Notes: generated by a model from the sequence alone, not told the origin. DNA of 28,894 nucleotides from RGIG6291 sp964602275 (GCA_964602275.1 CAZRQF010000009.1:1-28894), one strand, 5' to 3'; positions 1 through 5,791 are shown, counted from the stretch's first letter. Numbers and translations: made by a program.

Positions 1-1135
1 TAAAAACAGGGTTACAAGAATTCATAAGACCTTGTCTTAAGCTTTGTAAGCCATGTGGATTATAGCTTCTCCAACATTTAATATCCCAACCTTCAACCTT
101 TAATTTACCAGTACACGAAAAATCAACCGCATCAATATTAGATACAATTTTTTCTTCTATGGCGATTGCAGCAGTAATAGTTTTAAAAACAGAACCAGGT
201 TCATATGTATCAGTAACAGCTCTATTTCTCCACATTTCTTGTCTTGCCTTAGTTTTTTCCGAAACTGTAAGTGTATCCCACTTAGCTAAAGTTTCTTCAT
301 CTGTCACCGTGAACGGATCGTTTGGATCATAATCAGGTGCCGTTGCCATTGCAAGTATATCTCCATTTTTAGGATTCATTACAATGCAAACTCCATATTC
401 AACAGGAGCATTATCAATAAGTGCTTGCTCTAAATATTTTTCAACAACATGTTGAATTCTTTCGTCAATAGTAAGCACTAAGTTAAGTCCATCTTCTGGT
501 GGAATATAACTATCGTCAGTTATTGGAATTTCTTTACCAGTTGCATCAGTAGATAAAATCCATTGACCAGGTACACCTTTAAGTACACTTTCATACTTAG
601 CTTCCAAACCATCAAGCCCTTGATTATCTGTACCACAAAAGCCTAATACATGTGACAAAAAACTTCCCTTTGGATATGAACGCTTAGTATCTTCATATAT
701 GTTAATACCCTTTATATCATTTTCAGAAATCCAAGTTCTAACTTCATTAACAATCTCTTGGTCTAACTTTTTGGCAATCACTTCTTCACTAGTATTTTTA
801 TTAACCTTAGTTAAAACAGTTTCATAATCTAAACTTAAAATCTCTGCAAGTCCTTTTGCAGTCTTTTCTTTTTCTTTGACATTTTTAGGCGTTACACTTA
901 TTGTTTCCACAGTTACACTCCTTGCAAGCGTTACCATGTTTGTATCATATATAACCCCTCTTTTAGGACTAATAATTCTATTTTTAGTTTGTTGTGAATA
1001 TGCTTGTTTTTGCAAGTCACTAGCCTTTATAACTTGCCAGTAAAACATTCTGCATATTAGTGCAAACAACAAGACAAGTAAAAAACCTAACATAAATAAC
1101 ATTCTCTTTTTAATAGCAATGTTAGTTTTTGACAT
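1..1135 (-). CDS. Class B penicillin-binding protein (FtsI/SpoVD type), 3' end outside window
   Basis: The first 378 residues of a septal or spore-cortex peptidoglycan transpeptidase are visible; the gene runs off the left edge. A short cytoplasmic N-terminus is followed by one membrane segment (about residues 11-30), a PBP dimerisation domain (about 55-215), then the start of the transpeptidase domain. The catalytic serine motif SVFK is at 315-318 and the SxN motif (SCN) at 373-375; the KTG motif would lie beyond the edge. The start ATG (1133-1135) has a GGAGGTG site six bases upstream. It follows mraZ, rsmH and the ftsL-like gene, as pbpB/spoVD do in Firmicutes, but a terminator and its own promoter separate it from ftsL. 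FtsI and SpoVD cannot be told apart here because the C-terminus (PASTA domains or not) is missing. Family assignment is firm. Confidence 0.93.
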   Translation of the reverse strand, partial: MSKTNIAIKKRMLFMLGFLLVLLFALICRMFYWQVIKASDLQKQAYSQQTKNRIISPKRGVIYDTNMVTLARSVTVETISVTPKNVKEKEKTAKGLAEILSLDYETVLTKVNKNTSEEVIAKKLDQEIVNEVRTWISENDIKGINIYEDTKRSYPKGSFLSHVLGFCGTDNQGLDGLEAKYESVLKGVPGQWILSTDATGKEIPITDDSYIPPEDGLNLVLTIDERIQHVVEKYLEQALIDNAPVEYGVCIVMNPKNGDILAMATAPDYDPNDPFTVTDEETLAKWDTLTVSEKTKARQEMWRNRAVTDTYEPGSVFKTITAAIAIEEKIVSNIDAVDFSCTGKLKVEGWDIKCWRSYNPHGLQSLRQGLMNSCNPVF

Positions 1136-1154
1136 ATACGCACCTCCACGATAA

Positions 1155-1163
1155 ATTATATCA
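1155..1163 (-). promoter_or_regulatory. Extended -10 promoter for the PBP gene
   Basis: On the minus strand a perfect TATAAT (1155-1160) is preceded by TGA, giving an extended -10 element. A candidate -35 (TTGCAT, inside the terminator stem) has a long 19-base spacer, so the extended -10 probably carries the promoter. It lies about 20 bases upstream of the PBP start codon. Confidence 0.6.
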
Positions 1164-1173
1164 TAAATAATAT

Positions 1174-1199
1174 AAAAACATGCAACAAAATTGCATGTT
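1174..1199 (-). terminator. Intrinsic terminator after the ftsL-like gene
   Basis: A nine-base-pair stem (AACATGCAA 1177-1185 with TTGCATGTT 1191-1199, five-base loop) is followed on the minus strand by TTTTTATA. It sits between the ftsL-like stop and the PBP promoter, so the PBP gene is probably only partly co-transcribed with mraZ-rsmH-ftsL. Confidence 0.7.
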
Positions 1200-1244
1200 T
1201 AAATATATTTTTATAATTTTTATTACTTTACTATAAAACAAAAA

Positions 1245-2054
1245 CTAGTCAAGTAATTTTCTCACTTCTTCACATAGCTTAGTAAACCAATTTGTATCAG
1301 TTTCTTCTTCAATAGTAACAGGTGTTAGTACTCTATCTCTCTTCTCAATATTAACATATTTAAGTTGAGAATCAGATGGTTTTTGCATACCCAATTGATA
1401 CTTAGCATAATTTTCAATATATGTTAAATCAGTTTTACTTTCTATATCCGCTTCTAATTGCTCATTAACATTTTGAATTGTTTCATATTCTTTCTTTATG
1501 TTTCTAAGTTCAATAAACTCTTCGTTCATAAGAGAATATCTATAACAAATAGCAAAAGCAATAGCAAATAAAGCAGCAACTCCAAAAGTTCTTGTTAGTG
1601 CCTGTTTAAATGCAAGTGCCGCATTAACCTTTGCTTTTGGCTTTTTAAGTGTCATTTCTTTTGGTTTATTTACAATTTTACTAGAACTCTTTAGCGGTAT
1701 ATCAATATCATATTTTTTTGTAGCTTTAGTAACTTTTTTAGTAGTAGTCTTTTTAGCTACAGCAGTTCTAGTATTTTTGGCATTTGTCGTTTTAGGTGTA
1801 GCTTTTTTTGTTGTAGCCGAAGTTCTTTTAACAGCTGCATTAACATTTCTTCTTGTTTGTGGTCTAGTAGCATTTGAAGTTTTGCTAATTTTTGTAGAAG
1901 CTTGAGATTTTTTAGTTTGAGAAGTAGTAGTAGTCTTGCTTGTAGCTTTTGCGTTACTACGCTTACTTGTCGTTTGTGGTGCATATGTAGTTTTATTTGT
2001 TCTACGACCATTTACATACTCGTAATAATCATAATCGTAACTTGCAAGAGGCAT
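1245..2054 (-). CDS. ftsL: FtsL-like cell division protein with long Lys/Thr/Ala-rich N-terminal extension
   Basis: This 269-residue protein has the position and C-terminal architecture of FtsL, the bitopic septal protein that works with DivIC/FtsB to activate septal peptidoglycan synthesis. A single membrane helix (about residues 156-174) is followed by a short coiled coil (about 178-207) and the FtsL/DivIC ending YIENYAKYQLGMQKP (212-226). The first 150 residues are a low-complexity cytoplasmic tail very rich in Lys, Thr, Ala and Ser, far longer than the 20-50 residues typical of Bacillus FtsL; the tail starts with a Tyr/Asp cluster. The ATG has an AGGAG site nine bases upstream. The rsmH stop, in the restored frame, is about 20 bases upstream. 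The family call rests on context plus architecture; sequence similarity of FtsL proteins is always low. Confidence 0.75.
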   Translation of the reverse strand: MPLASYDYDYYEYVNGRRTNKTTYAPQTTSKRSNAKATSKTTTTSQTKKSQASTKISKTSNATRPQTRRNVNAAVKRTSATTKKATPKTTNAKNTRTAVAKKTTTKKVTKATKKYDIDIPLKSSSKIVNKPKEMTLKKPKAKVNAALAFKQALTRTFGVAALFAIAFAICYRYSLMNEEFIELRNIKKEYETIQNVNEQLEADIESKTDLTYIENYAKYQLGMQKPSDSQLKYVNIEKRDRVLTPVTIEEETDTNWFTKLCEEVRKLLD

Positions 2055-2074
2055 CCTCCACTTCTCCTTTCAAT

Positions 2075-2999
2075 TTATATTTTACGCTCAAAAACTCTAA
2101 GCTTAGCACTTCTAGAACGAGAATTAAATTCCTGTTCACTTTCTGATGGCACAATAGCTTTTCTGGTAATTACTTTTCCGTAAGATTTGCATCCACACAC
2201 GCACACCGGAAAATCCTTTGGACATGTACACTTTCCACCGTGCTTCTATAAACGCATTCTTCACAATCCTATCTTCTAATGAATGGAAAGTAATAATACA
2301 AAGCCTGCCACCATCATTTAGTAATTCTATACAATCAAAAATGGCTTCTCTTAACTTTTTAAGTTCACCATTTACTTCAATTCTTAACGCCTGAAAAATT
2401 CTCTTAAAGGAATCAATCGCATTTTTTCCAACAGCACTTCTTATAATATCTGCAAGTTCATAAGTAGTGGAAATCTCTTTTTCTTTCCTTGCATCAACTA
2501 TCTTTCCTGCAATCTTCTTAGAAAACTTTTCTTCACCATACTCAAAAAATATCTTTTCCAATTCTTCCTTATCATAAGAATTCACAATATCCTTTGCAGT
2601 AAGACCTTTTGAAGTATCCATTCGCATATCAAGTATTGCATCTTTAGTGTAGCTAAACCCTCTAGTAGGCTCATCTATTTGGTAAGAAGAAACACCCAAA
2701 TCTAAAAGAATGCCATCAACCTTGTTTATACCCAAGTTTTCAACATGTGACTTAATATCTTCATGTCTTCCCCACACAAAACGCACATTATCATATTTAG
2801 AAAGTCTTTCTTTAGAAACGCTTAATGCTTCTTCATCTCTATCAATTCCAATTAAAATACCTTTTTCACTTAATCTTTGAATTATCCTAGAAGAATGTCC
2901 TGCACCGCCTATTGTGCCATCTACATAAACTCCATCAGGTTTAATATTTAGATTTTCTAGGCATTCTTGTAGCATAATCGGCTCATGTTTAAATTCCAT
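2075..2999 (-). CDS. rsmH: 16S rRNA m4C1402 methyltransferase RsmH (MraW), reading frame broken near the 3' end
   Basis: RsmH uses SAM to N4-methylate C1402 of 16S rRNA in the ribosomal P site. The SAM-binding motif VDGTIGGAGHSSR is at about residues 26-38, and the conserved ITFHSLEDRIVK lies near the end of the uninterrupted frame. As written, the frame ends at 2136 with a non-homologous tail. One frame over, the sequence continues with the canonical RsmH ending (GGKCTCPKDFPVCVCG, then VITRKA, then SRSAKLRVFERK) to a TAA at 2075-2077, just upstream of the ftsL-like ribosome site. Removing one base near 2240 gives 307 residues, the usual family length. The break is either a sequencing/assembly error or a real mutation. 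The preceding array and hairpin lie between it and mraZ. Confidence 0.9.
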
Positions 3000-3020
3000 A
3001 CTTTACTCCTAAAATTTAAA

Positions 3021-3039
3021 GGCGGACGAAACGCCCGCC
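3021..3039 (-). repeat. G+C-rich hairpin in the mraZ-rsmH intergenic region
   Basis: GGCGGACG (3021-3028) and CGCCCGCC (3032-3039) form an eight-base-pair stem with a three-base loop. The single A/C mismatch in the plus strand becomes a G-U pair in minus-strand RNA, so the structure is better in the rsmH transcript. It is followed on the minus strand by TTTAAATTTT and then the rsmH ribosome site, so it may attenuate or be a processing or barrier hairpin. A similar G+C-rich hairpin occurs at 25222-25243. Confidence 0.65.
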
Positions 3040-3049
3040 CCTAAATTGG

Positions 3050-3225
3050 CTTTCTTTTTCTTTGTGCTAATGCACTCTTATCATTTGTAAATTAAAATTT
3101 TTTCTTTTGTACTTAAAACACTTTTTCTTTTGTTTAATAAAACTTCTTCTTTTGTAATCCTCGTATTTTTCTTTTGTTCAATCTTAAAAATTTCTTCATT
3201 TGTAAACTTAAAATTTATCATTTGT
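3050..3225 (-). repeat. Eight-copy degenerate direct repeat, period 22-23 bp, between mraZ and rsmH
   Basis: On the minus strand the motif ACAAAWGAWRAA recurs eight times. The plus-strand ends of the TTTGT cores fall at 3065, 3088, 3110, 3133, 3155, 3177, 3203 and 3225, giving steps of 23, 22, 23, 22, 22, 26 and 22. The array fills most of the 258-base gap between mraZ and rsmH and will be part of the mRNA. Function unknown; it could be a protein-binding array (about two helical turns per step) or an RNA element. No convincing gene lies here. Confidence 0.7.
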
Positions 3226-3257
3226 AAATATTTAATAGACCCAACCACTGTCTAAAA

Positions 3258-3686
3258 TTAAATTCCAAGCATAGACATCTTCTCAGCAATATCATCAGAA
3301 TCTTGTCCGTTGTTATATTCTTCCCATTTAAGTTTGCTCCAAATTTCAATTCTACTTGAAACACCAATAACAACAACTTCTTTTTGAAGCTCTGCAAACT
3401 CTCTCAAATTTTGAGAAATCAAAATTCTTCCCTGAGAATCAATCTCACATTCAATGGCACTCGAAAAGAAAAACCTAGTAAAATTTCTAGCATCTTTTCC
3501 AGTAACAAGTGGTAAAGTTTTTATCTTATCTTCAATAAGTTTCCATTCTTCAAGCGAATAACCATATAAGCAGCCATCAAAACCCTTAGTTACAATAAAC
3601 CTCTCACCAAGTTCAGTTCTAAACTTTGCTGGAACAATAAGTCTGCCCTTAGCATCAATAGAATGAGCATATTCACCTATAAGCAT
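3258..3686 (-). CDS. mraZ: MraZ, division/cell-wall cluster transcriptional regulator
   Basis: MraZ is an AbrB-fold DNA-binding protein that binds repeats upstream of its own gene and controls the dcw cluster. The protein begins MLIGEYAHSIDAKGRLIVP, the conserved first DxxGR half, and has the second half around DSQGRILIS. I choose ATG at 3686 (142 residues) because AGGAGGTG lies six bases upstream; an upstream in-frame GTG at 3695 would overlap that ribosome site. It is the first gene of the minus-strand cluster and is preceded by a good promoter with MraZ-box repeats, which indicates autoregulation. Confidence 0.95.
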   Translation of the reverse strand: MLIGEYAHSIDAKGRLIVPAKFRTELGERFIVTKGFDGCLYGYSLEEWKLIEDKIKTLPLVTGKDARNFTRFFFSSAIECEIDSQGRILISQNLREFAELQKEVVVIGVSSRIEIWSKLKWEEYNNGQDSDDIAEKMSMLGI

Positions 3687-3710
3687 TCGCTTCACCTCCT
3701 AAAATGGAGT

Positions 3711-3738
3711 TCCACTTTCCTCCACTTTCCACCACCTT
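3711..3738 (-). promoter_or_regulatory. MraZ boxes (tandem GGAAAGTGGA repeats)
   Basis: On the minus strand two perfect tandem copies of GGAAAGTGGA (3711-3720 and 3721-3730) are preceded by a partial third (AAGGTGGT, 3731-3738), with a 10-bp period. AAAGTGG repeats of about this spacing are the known MraZ operator in Firmicutes and Mollicutes. They lie just downstream of the -10 element, across the likely transcription start and early leader. Confidence 0.85.
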
Positions 3739-3744
3739 GACACC

Positions 3745-3773
3745 ATTTTAATACACGAATATATCAAAATCAA
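3745..3773 (-). promoter_or_regulatory. mraZ promoter
   Basis: Minus strand: -35 TTGATT (3768-3773), 17-base spacer, -10 TAAAAT (3745-3750). It is placed immediately upstream of the MraZ boxes, so bound MraZ would overlap the transcription start. Confidence 0.75.
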
Positions 3774-3835
3774 GTATTTTTCAAAAAAATATTAAAAAAC
3801 CTTGCTTACATATTTACATAACTTTCGAGTTTTAG

Positions 3836-3864
3836 TTGACATTTTTATTAATCCCATATATAAT
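3836..3864 (+). promoter_or_regulatory. Consensus promoter of the FtsH-like gene
   Basis: Plus strand: TTGACA (3836-3841), exactly 17 bases, TATAAT (3859-3864), a perfect sigma-A promoter. It diverges from the mraZ promoter. The gene's AAGGAGG ribosome site (3898-3904) is also near perfect. Confidence 0.9.
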
Positions 3865-3913
3865 TCATGTGTAAACTGTTTCTTAACTATTTTTCATAAG
3901 GAGGAATTTCCGC

Positions 3914-5290
3914 ATGAAGAAAAATAATACCGGTTTCTTTTCAAACTTGAAGAATAAAAAAAATGATTTTGCCGTGTACACTCCAGAAGAAATTAAGATT
4001 ACTTTTAACGGCTTGATCGGGCTTGAAAACGCTAAAGAAGATTTAAAAGATATTGTAAATTACATTAAAGACCCTTCTTCTTTTGATGCTCTTGGCATCC
4101 GGCCGCACATGCACTATTTGATTCAAGGTCCTGCAGGTAGCGGCAAAACTTCGCTTGCATACGCAGTTGCACGAGAAGCAAACATCCCTATCGTCGTTGT
4201 TAATTGTAAATCTTTTGCCATTGAGAAATCTCGTTCCTTTAAACTCTTGAAAAAAGTTTTTGCTGAAGCTTCTTCTTATGAACATTCTGTAGTTCTTTTC
4301 AAAAATTTTGAAGGATTTTTCCAGGTGAACGACTCTTTCCAAATCGCATTTTTGCGTGAACTCTTGGAACTCATGGCTGAGTGTAAAAATGTTATCGTAA
4401 TTTCTACACTTTCTGAAAGCATTGCCATTAGTGGTGGCGAGTATCTCTTTGATGAAGATGCGTTTAGCAAAACTATCGACATCATCTATCCCGACATGAA
4501 AGCTCGTGAAGAGATGTACAAACTCTTCTGCTCCAATATTCCTATTGATGCAAATGTTTCTTTTTCTCGCCTTGCTAGAGATTCGTTTAACATGACTCCT
4601 AGAGATATCAAGCAAATTGTTAAAAACGCTAGCTTGCTTTCACTTCGCCAAGGTGCTCAATTAGTCACTCGTGAACATTTTGATGAAATGATTTCGATGG
4701 AACTTTTGGGACAAAAGCGTAAAAAGATGACTGACAAAGAGCGTGAATCTACTGCTTTCCACGAAGCAGGTCATGTCATTGCCCATTACTTTTCAGACCG
4801 TAATTACAAACTTTCCAAAGTTGAAATTGTACATCGTGTCGAAAGCCTTGGTGTGACCATGGAAGAGCTTGACGAAGATAAGCTTAGTCTTTTTAAGGAA
4901 GATTGGGAGAACCAGATTATCGGCTGTTTTGGTGGCATTTGTGCAGAACGGCTGATTTACGGCTCTAACACTTCTGGCGTTATCCAAGACCTTGGCATGG
5001 CTACTTTCTACGCCAAATCAATGGTTTGCAATTTTGGCATGTGTGACGAATTTGGTCCTATGTCGCTTATTGAAGATGATGACGGAAACACTTTTACATT
5101 CTCCGAAAGCATTATCAAAGAAAGTGACGAATGTGCTAGAAATATTCTTCGTAAATTGTATAATCGTTGCGAAGACATTATTTCGGAGCATGAGAAAGAA
5201 CTTCGTGCTTTGACAAGTGCTCTGCTCGAAAAAGAAGTCGTCTATGGTAACGAAATTAAAGAAATTTTTGATAAGGTTTCTAATAATTAA
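3914..5290 (+). CDS. Soluble FtsH-like AAA/M41 metallopeptidase with degenerate ATPase domain
   Basis: This 458-residue protein has an AAA module (about residues 30-265) followed by an M41 zinc peptidase module (about 275-455). Walker A is intact (GPAGSGKT, 72-79). The Walker B region reads VVLFKNFE (126-133), with Asn-Phe in place of the usual Asp-Glu pair, and the region that normally carries the FtsH arginine fingers (RPGRFDR) reads LFDEDAFSK, so ATP hydrolysis is doubtful. The peptidase HEAGH (283-287) is present, and D359 in IQDLGMAT matches the third zinc ligand of FtsH. No membrane segment is predicted, whereas true FtsH has two and is over 600 residues. It is monocistronic with a perfect promoter. 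Arg is mostly CGT and the gene looks richer in G+C than its neighbours, suggesting high expression or acquisition. Substrate unknown. Confidence 0.85.
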   Translation: MKKNNTGFFSNLKNKKNDFAVYTPEEIKITFNGLIGLENAKEDLKDIVNYIKDPSSFDALGIRPHMHYLIQGPAGSGKTSLAYAVAREANIPIVVVNCKSFAIEKSRSFKLLKKVFAEASSYEHSVVLFKNFEGFFQVNDSFQIAFLRELLELMAECKNVIVISTLSESIAISGGEYLFDEDAFSKTIDIIYPDMKAREEMYKLFCSNIPIDANVSFSRLARDSFNMTPRDIKQIVKNASLLSLRQGAQLVTREHFDEMISMELLGQKRKKMTDKERESTAFHEAGHVIAHYFSDRNYKLSKVEIVHRVESLGVTMEELDEDKLSLFKEDWENQIIGCFGGICAERLIYGSNTSGVIQDLGMATFYAKSMVCNFGMCDEFGPMSLIEDDDGNTFTFSESIIKESDECARNILRKLYNRCEDIISEHEKELRALTSALLEKEVVYGNEIKEIFDKVSNN

Positions 5291-5304
5291 ATTCACATTA
5301 AAGT

Positions 5305-5333
5305 TTGACAAAAATAACCAATGATGCTATACT
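5305..5333 (+). promoter_or_regulatory. Promoter P1 of small RNA 1
   Basis: TTGACA (5305-5310), 17-base spacer, TATACT (5328-5333). It directs a transcript of about 75 nucleotides that ends at the hairpin at 5386-5414; no ORF with a ribosome site lies in between. Confidence 0.7.
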
Positions 5334-5339
5334 ATACAT

Positions 5340-5414
5340 AGCTTAAGCTATATATAAGTTGTGGAACAAATTGTATATCAAAAAAGACTAGGTCGGCGAA
5401 CCTAGTCTTTTTTT
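5340..5414 (+). ncRNA. Candidate small RNA 1 (orphan antitoxin-like RNA)
   Basis: This short unit is bounded by a strong promoter and an intrinsic terminator, with no supported coding capacity. Its last 35 or so bases (ATCAAAAAAGACTAGG, then the terminator) are almost identical to small RNA 3 at 5792-5863. It contains the palindrome TAGCTTAAGCTA at its 5' end. It converges on the weak remnant of a minus-strand promoter (5467-5472), suggesting a decayed copy of the toxin-antitoxin module next to it. Transcription itself is inferred. Confidence 0.5.
5381..5414 (+). terminator. Terminator T1 (bidirectional)
   Basis: Stem GACTAGGT (5386-5393) / ACCTAGTC (5400-5407) with a six-base loop, flanked by an A-run on the left and a seven-T run on the right, so it can work in both directions. 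Nearly identical to T3 at 5831-5863. Confidence 0.85.
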
Positions 5415-5458
5415 GATGTTCTACTCGTCTTTGTTATTATCATAAGCTATAAGCATAA

Positions 5459-5488
5459 TAAATTTAAGTCAAATAAAATTTGACATAT
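5459..5488. repeat. Divergent promoter cassette, copy A
   Basis: A 30-base stretch here is repeated exactly at 5737-5766. It carries two back-to-back -35 elements as an inverted pair (AGTCAA at 5467-5472 for minus, TTGACA at 5480-5485 for plus). In copy A only the plus side has a good -10; at the matching place for the minus side stands TAGCTT, so the minus promoter looks dead. Confidence 0.75.
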
Positions 5489-5508
5489 GGGAAAAAAAGA
5501 GCTATAAT
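5480..5508 (+). promoter_or_regulatory. Promoter P2 of the antitoxin small RNA
   Basis: A perfect sigma-A promoter: TTGACA (5480-5485), 17-base spacer, TATAAT (5503-5508). It drives the small RNA that converges on the toxin gene. Confidence 0.85.
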
Positions 5509-5527
5509 AATTATAGTTTAAACAAAA

Positions 5528-5544
5528 TTACGCATGATTTTGTA
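5528..5544 (+). repeat. Dispersed direct repeat in the antitoxin RNA, copy of the toxin start region
   Basis: TTACGCATGATTTTGTA here and TTACGCATGATTATGTA at 5667-5683 differ at one base. Because one copy is transcribed rightward and the other leftward, they give complementary RNAs, like the DRa/DRb repeats of par loci. Confidence 0.85.
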
Positions 5545-5545
5545 T

Positions 5546-5594
5546 AAAAAAAAGAAGACTTGGAAGTCCCACTAAAACTTTCCAAGTCTTTTTT
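5546..5594. terminator. Terminator T2, bidirectional and shared by toxin and antitoxin RNAs
   Basis: An 11-base-pair stem AAGACTTGGAA (5555-5565) / TTCCAAGTCTT (5580-5590) with a 14-base loop. A T-run follows on the plus strand (5589-5594), and an eight-A run on the left (5546-5553) gives the minus transcript its U-tract. It sits between the converging small RNA and toxin genes, 9 bases past the toxin stop. Confidence 0.9.
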
Positions 5595-5602
5595 ACTGTT
5601 CC

Positions 5603-5674
5603 TTAATATACAACATTTTCAAATACAAAAAGTATTATTAATGCCCATATTAATATCTTAAACAGTTTACGCAT
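5603..5674 (-). CDS. 23-residue hydrophobic peptide, candidate type I toxin
   Basis: The peptide begins MRKLFKILIWALIILF and ends FENVVY: a basic start, then one membrane-spanning hydrophobic stretch, then a short tail. That is the size and character of type I toxins (Fst, Ibs, Ldr families), which insert in the inner membrane. No sequence match to a named family is claimed. Coding is supported by an AGGAGG site nine bases from the ATG, a near-consensus promoter (TTGACT-17-TATAAT) and a terminator right after the stop. The leader can fold UCCUUU (at its 5' end) against AAAGGA of the ribosome site, as in fst mRNA, which would keep translation low. The converging small RNA at 5515-5594 carries the antisense of the start region. 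It is too short for normal gene finders. Toxicity is inferred from architecture only. Confidence 0.72.
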   Translation of the reverse strand: MRKLFKILIWALIILFVFENVVY

Positions 5675-5683
5675 GATTATGTA
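5667..5683 (-). promoter_or_regulatory. Antisense target at the toxin start codon
   Basis: This segment covers the nine bases between the ribosome site and ATG plus the first codons. It is complementary (16/17) to the small RNA transcribed from P2, so pairing would block ribosome loading. Confidence 0.7.
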
Positions 5684-5701
5684 CCTCCTTTCTTAAGATT
5701 T

Positions 5702-5714
5702 CCTTATGAAAGGA
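5702..5714 (-). promoter_or_regulatory. 5' hairpin / ribosome-site sequestering element of the toxin mRNA
   Basis: Near the 5' end of the predicted toxin mRNA, UCCUU pairs with AAGGA a few bases on; alternatively UCCUUU can pair with the AAAGGA of the Shine-Dalgarno site (about 5685-5691). Either fold would protect the 5' end or limit translation. Confidence 0.45.
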
Positions 5715-5721
5715 TACAATA

Positions 5722-5750
5722 ATTATACGATTATAGTAAATTTAAGTCAA
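5722..5750 (-). promoter_or_regulatory. Toxin promoter
   Basis: Minus strand: TTGACT (5745-5750), 17-base spacer, TATAAT (5722-5727). Transcription would start near 5715, giving a leader of about 40 bases and an mRNA of about 165 bases ending at T2. Confidence 0.8.
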
Positions 5751-5766
5751 ATAAAATTTGACATAT
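5737..5766. repeat. Divergent promoter cassette, copy B
   Basis: Exact 30-base repeat of 5459-5488, with the same inverted pair of -35 elements. Here both directions have good -10 elements: leftward for the toxin, rightward (P3) for small RNA 3. Duplication of this cassette shows the locus grew by tandem duplication. Confidence 0.8.
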
Positions 5767-5785
5767 AGGCAAAAAGTGCTATAAT
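5758..5785 (+). promoter_or_regulatory. Promoter P3 of small RNA 3
   Basis: TTGACA (5758-5763), 16-base spacer, TATAAT (5780-5785), diverging from the toxin promoter. Confidence 0.8.
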
Positions 5786-5791
5786 TAATAT

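Larger units (their letters stand above)
3000..3257. other. Gene-poor gap between mraZ and rsmH
   Basis: Apart from the eight-copy repeat array and the G+C-rich hairpin, nothing is seen. A 46-codon ORF runs through the repeats on the minus strand but has no ribosome site. Confidence 0.6.
5515..5594 (+). ncRNA. Candidate antitoxin small RNA (par RNA II-like), antisense to the toxin start region
   Basis: An RNA of about 80 nucleotides is predicted between consensus promoter P2 and terminator T2. Its segment TTACGCATGATTTTGTA (5528-5544) matches 16 of 17 bases of the plus strand over the toxin start codon and leader (5667-5683), and TAAACA just upstream also matches. Being transcribed in the opposite direction to the toxin, the RNA can therefore pair with the toxin ribosome-binding and start region, and also fully across the shared terminator (about 5547-5594). 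The terminator loop contains a YUNR (CUAA, 5572-5575), a motif that starts kissing interactions in antisense RNAs. This is the arrangement of RNA II in the pAD1 par (fst) locus. Expression is inferred. Confidence 0.7.

Noticed and set aside
3075..3215. 46-codon minus-strand ORF through the repeat array
   Set aside because: No ribosome site, composition dictated by the DNA repeat, and the repeat steps are not in frame with it.
3050..3225. CRISPR-like array
   Set aside because: The repeats are short and degenerate, the intervening bases too few to be spacers, and no cas genes are near.
4043..5311. Minus-strand ORFs opposite the FtsH-like gene
   Set aside because: Shadow frames; the plus-strand frame has clear domains and initiation signals.
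5394..5435. 13-codon minus-strand ORF next to T1 as a second toxin
   Set aside because: No ribosome site, not hydrophobic, and its promoter lacks a usable -10.
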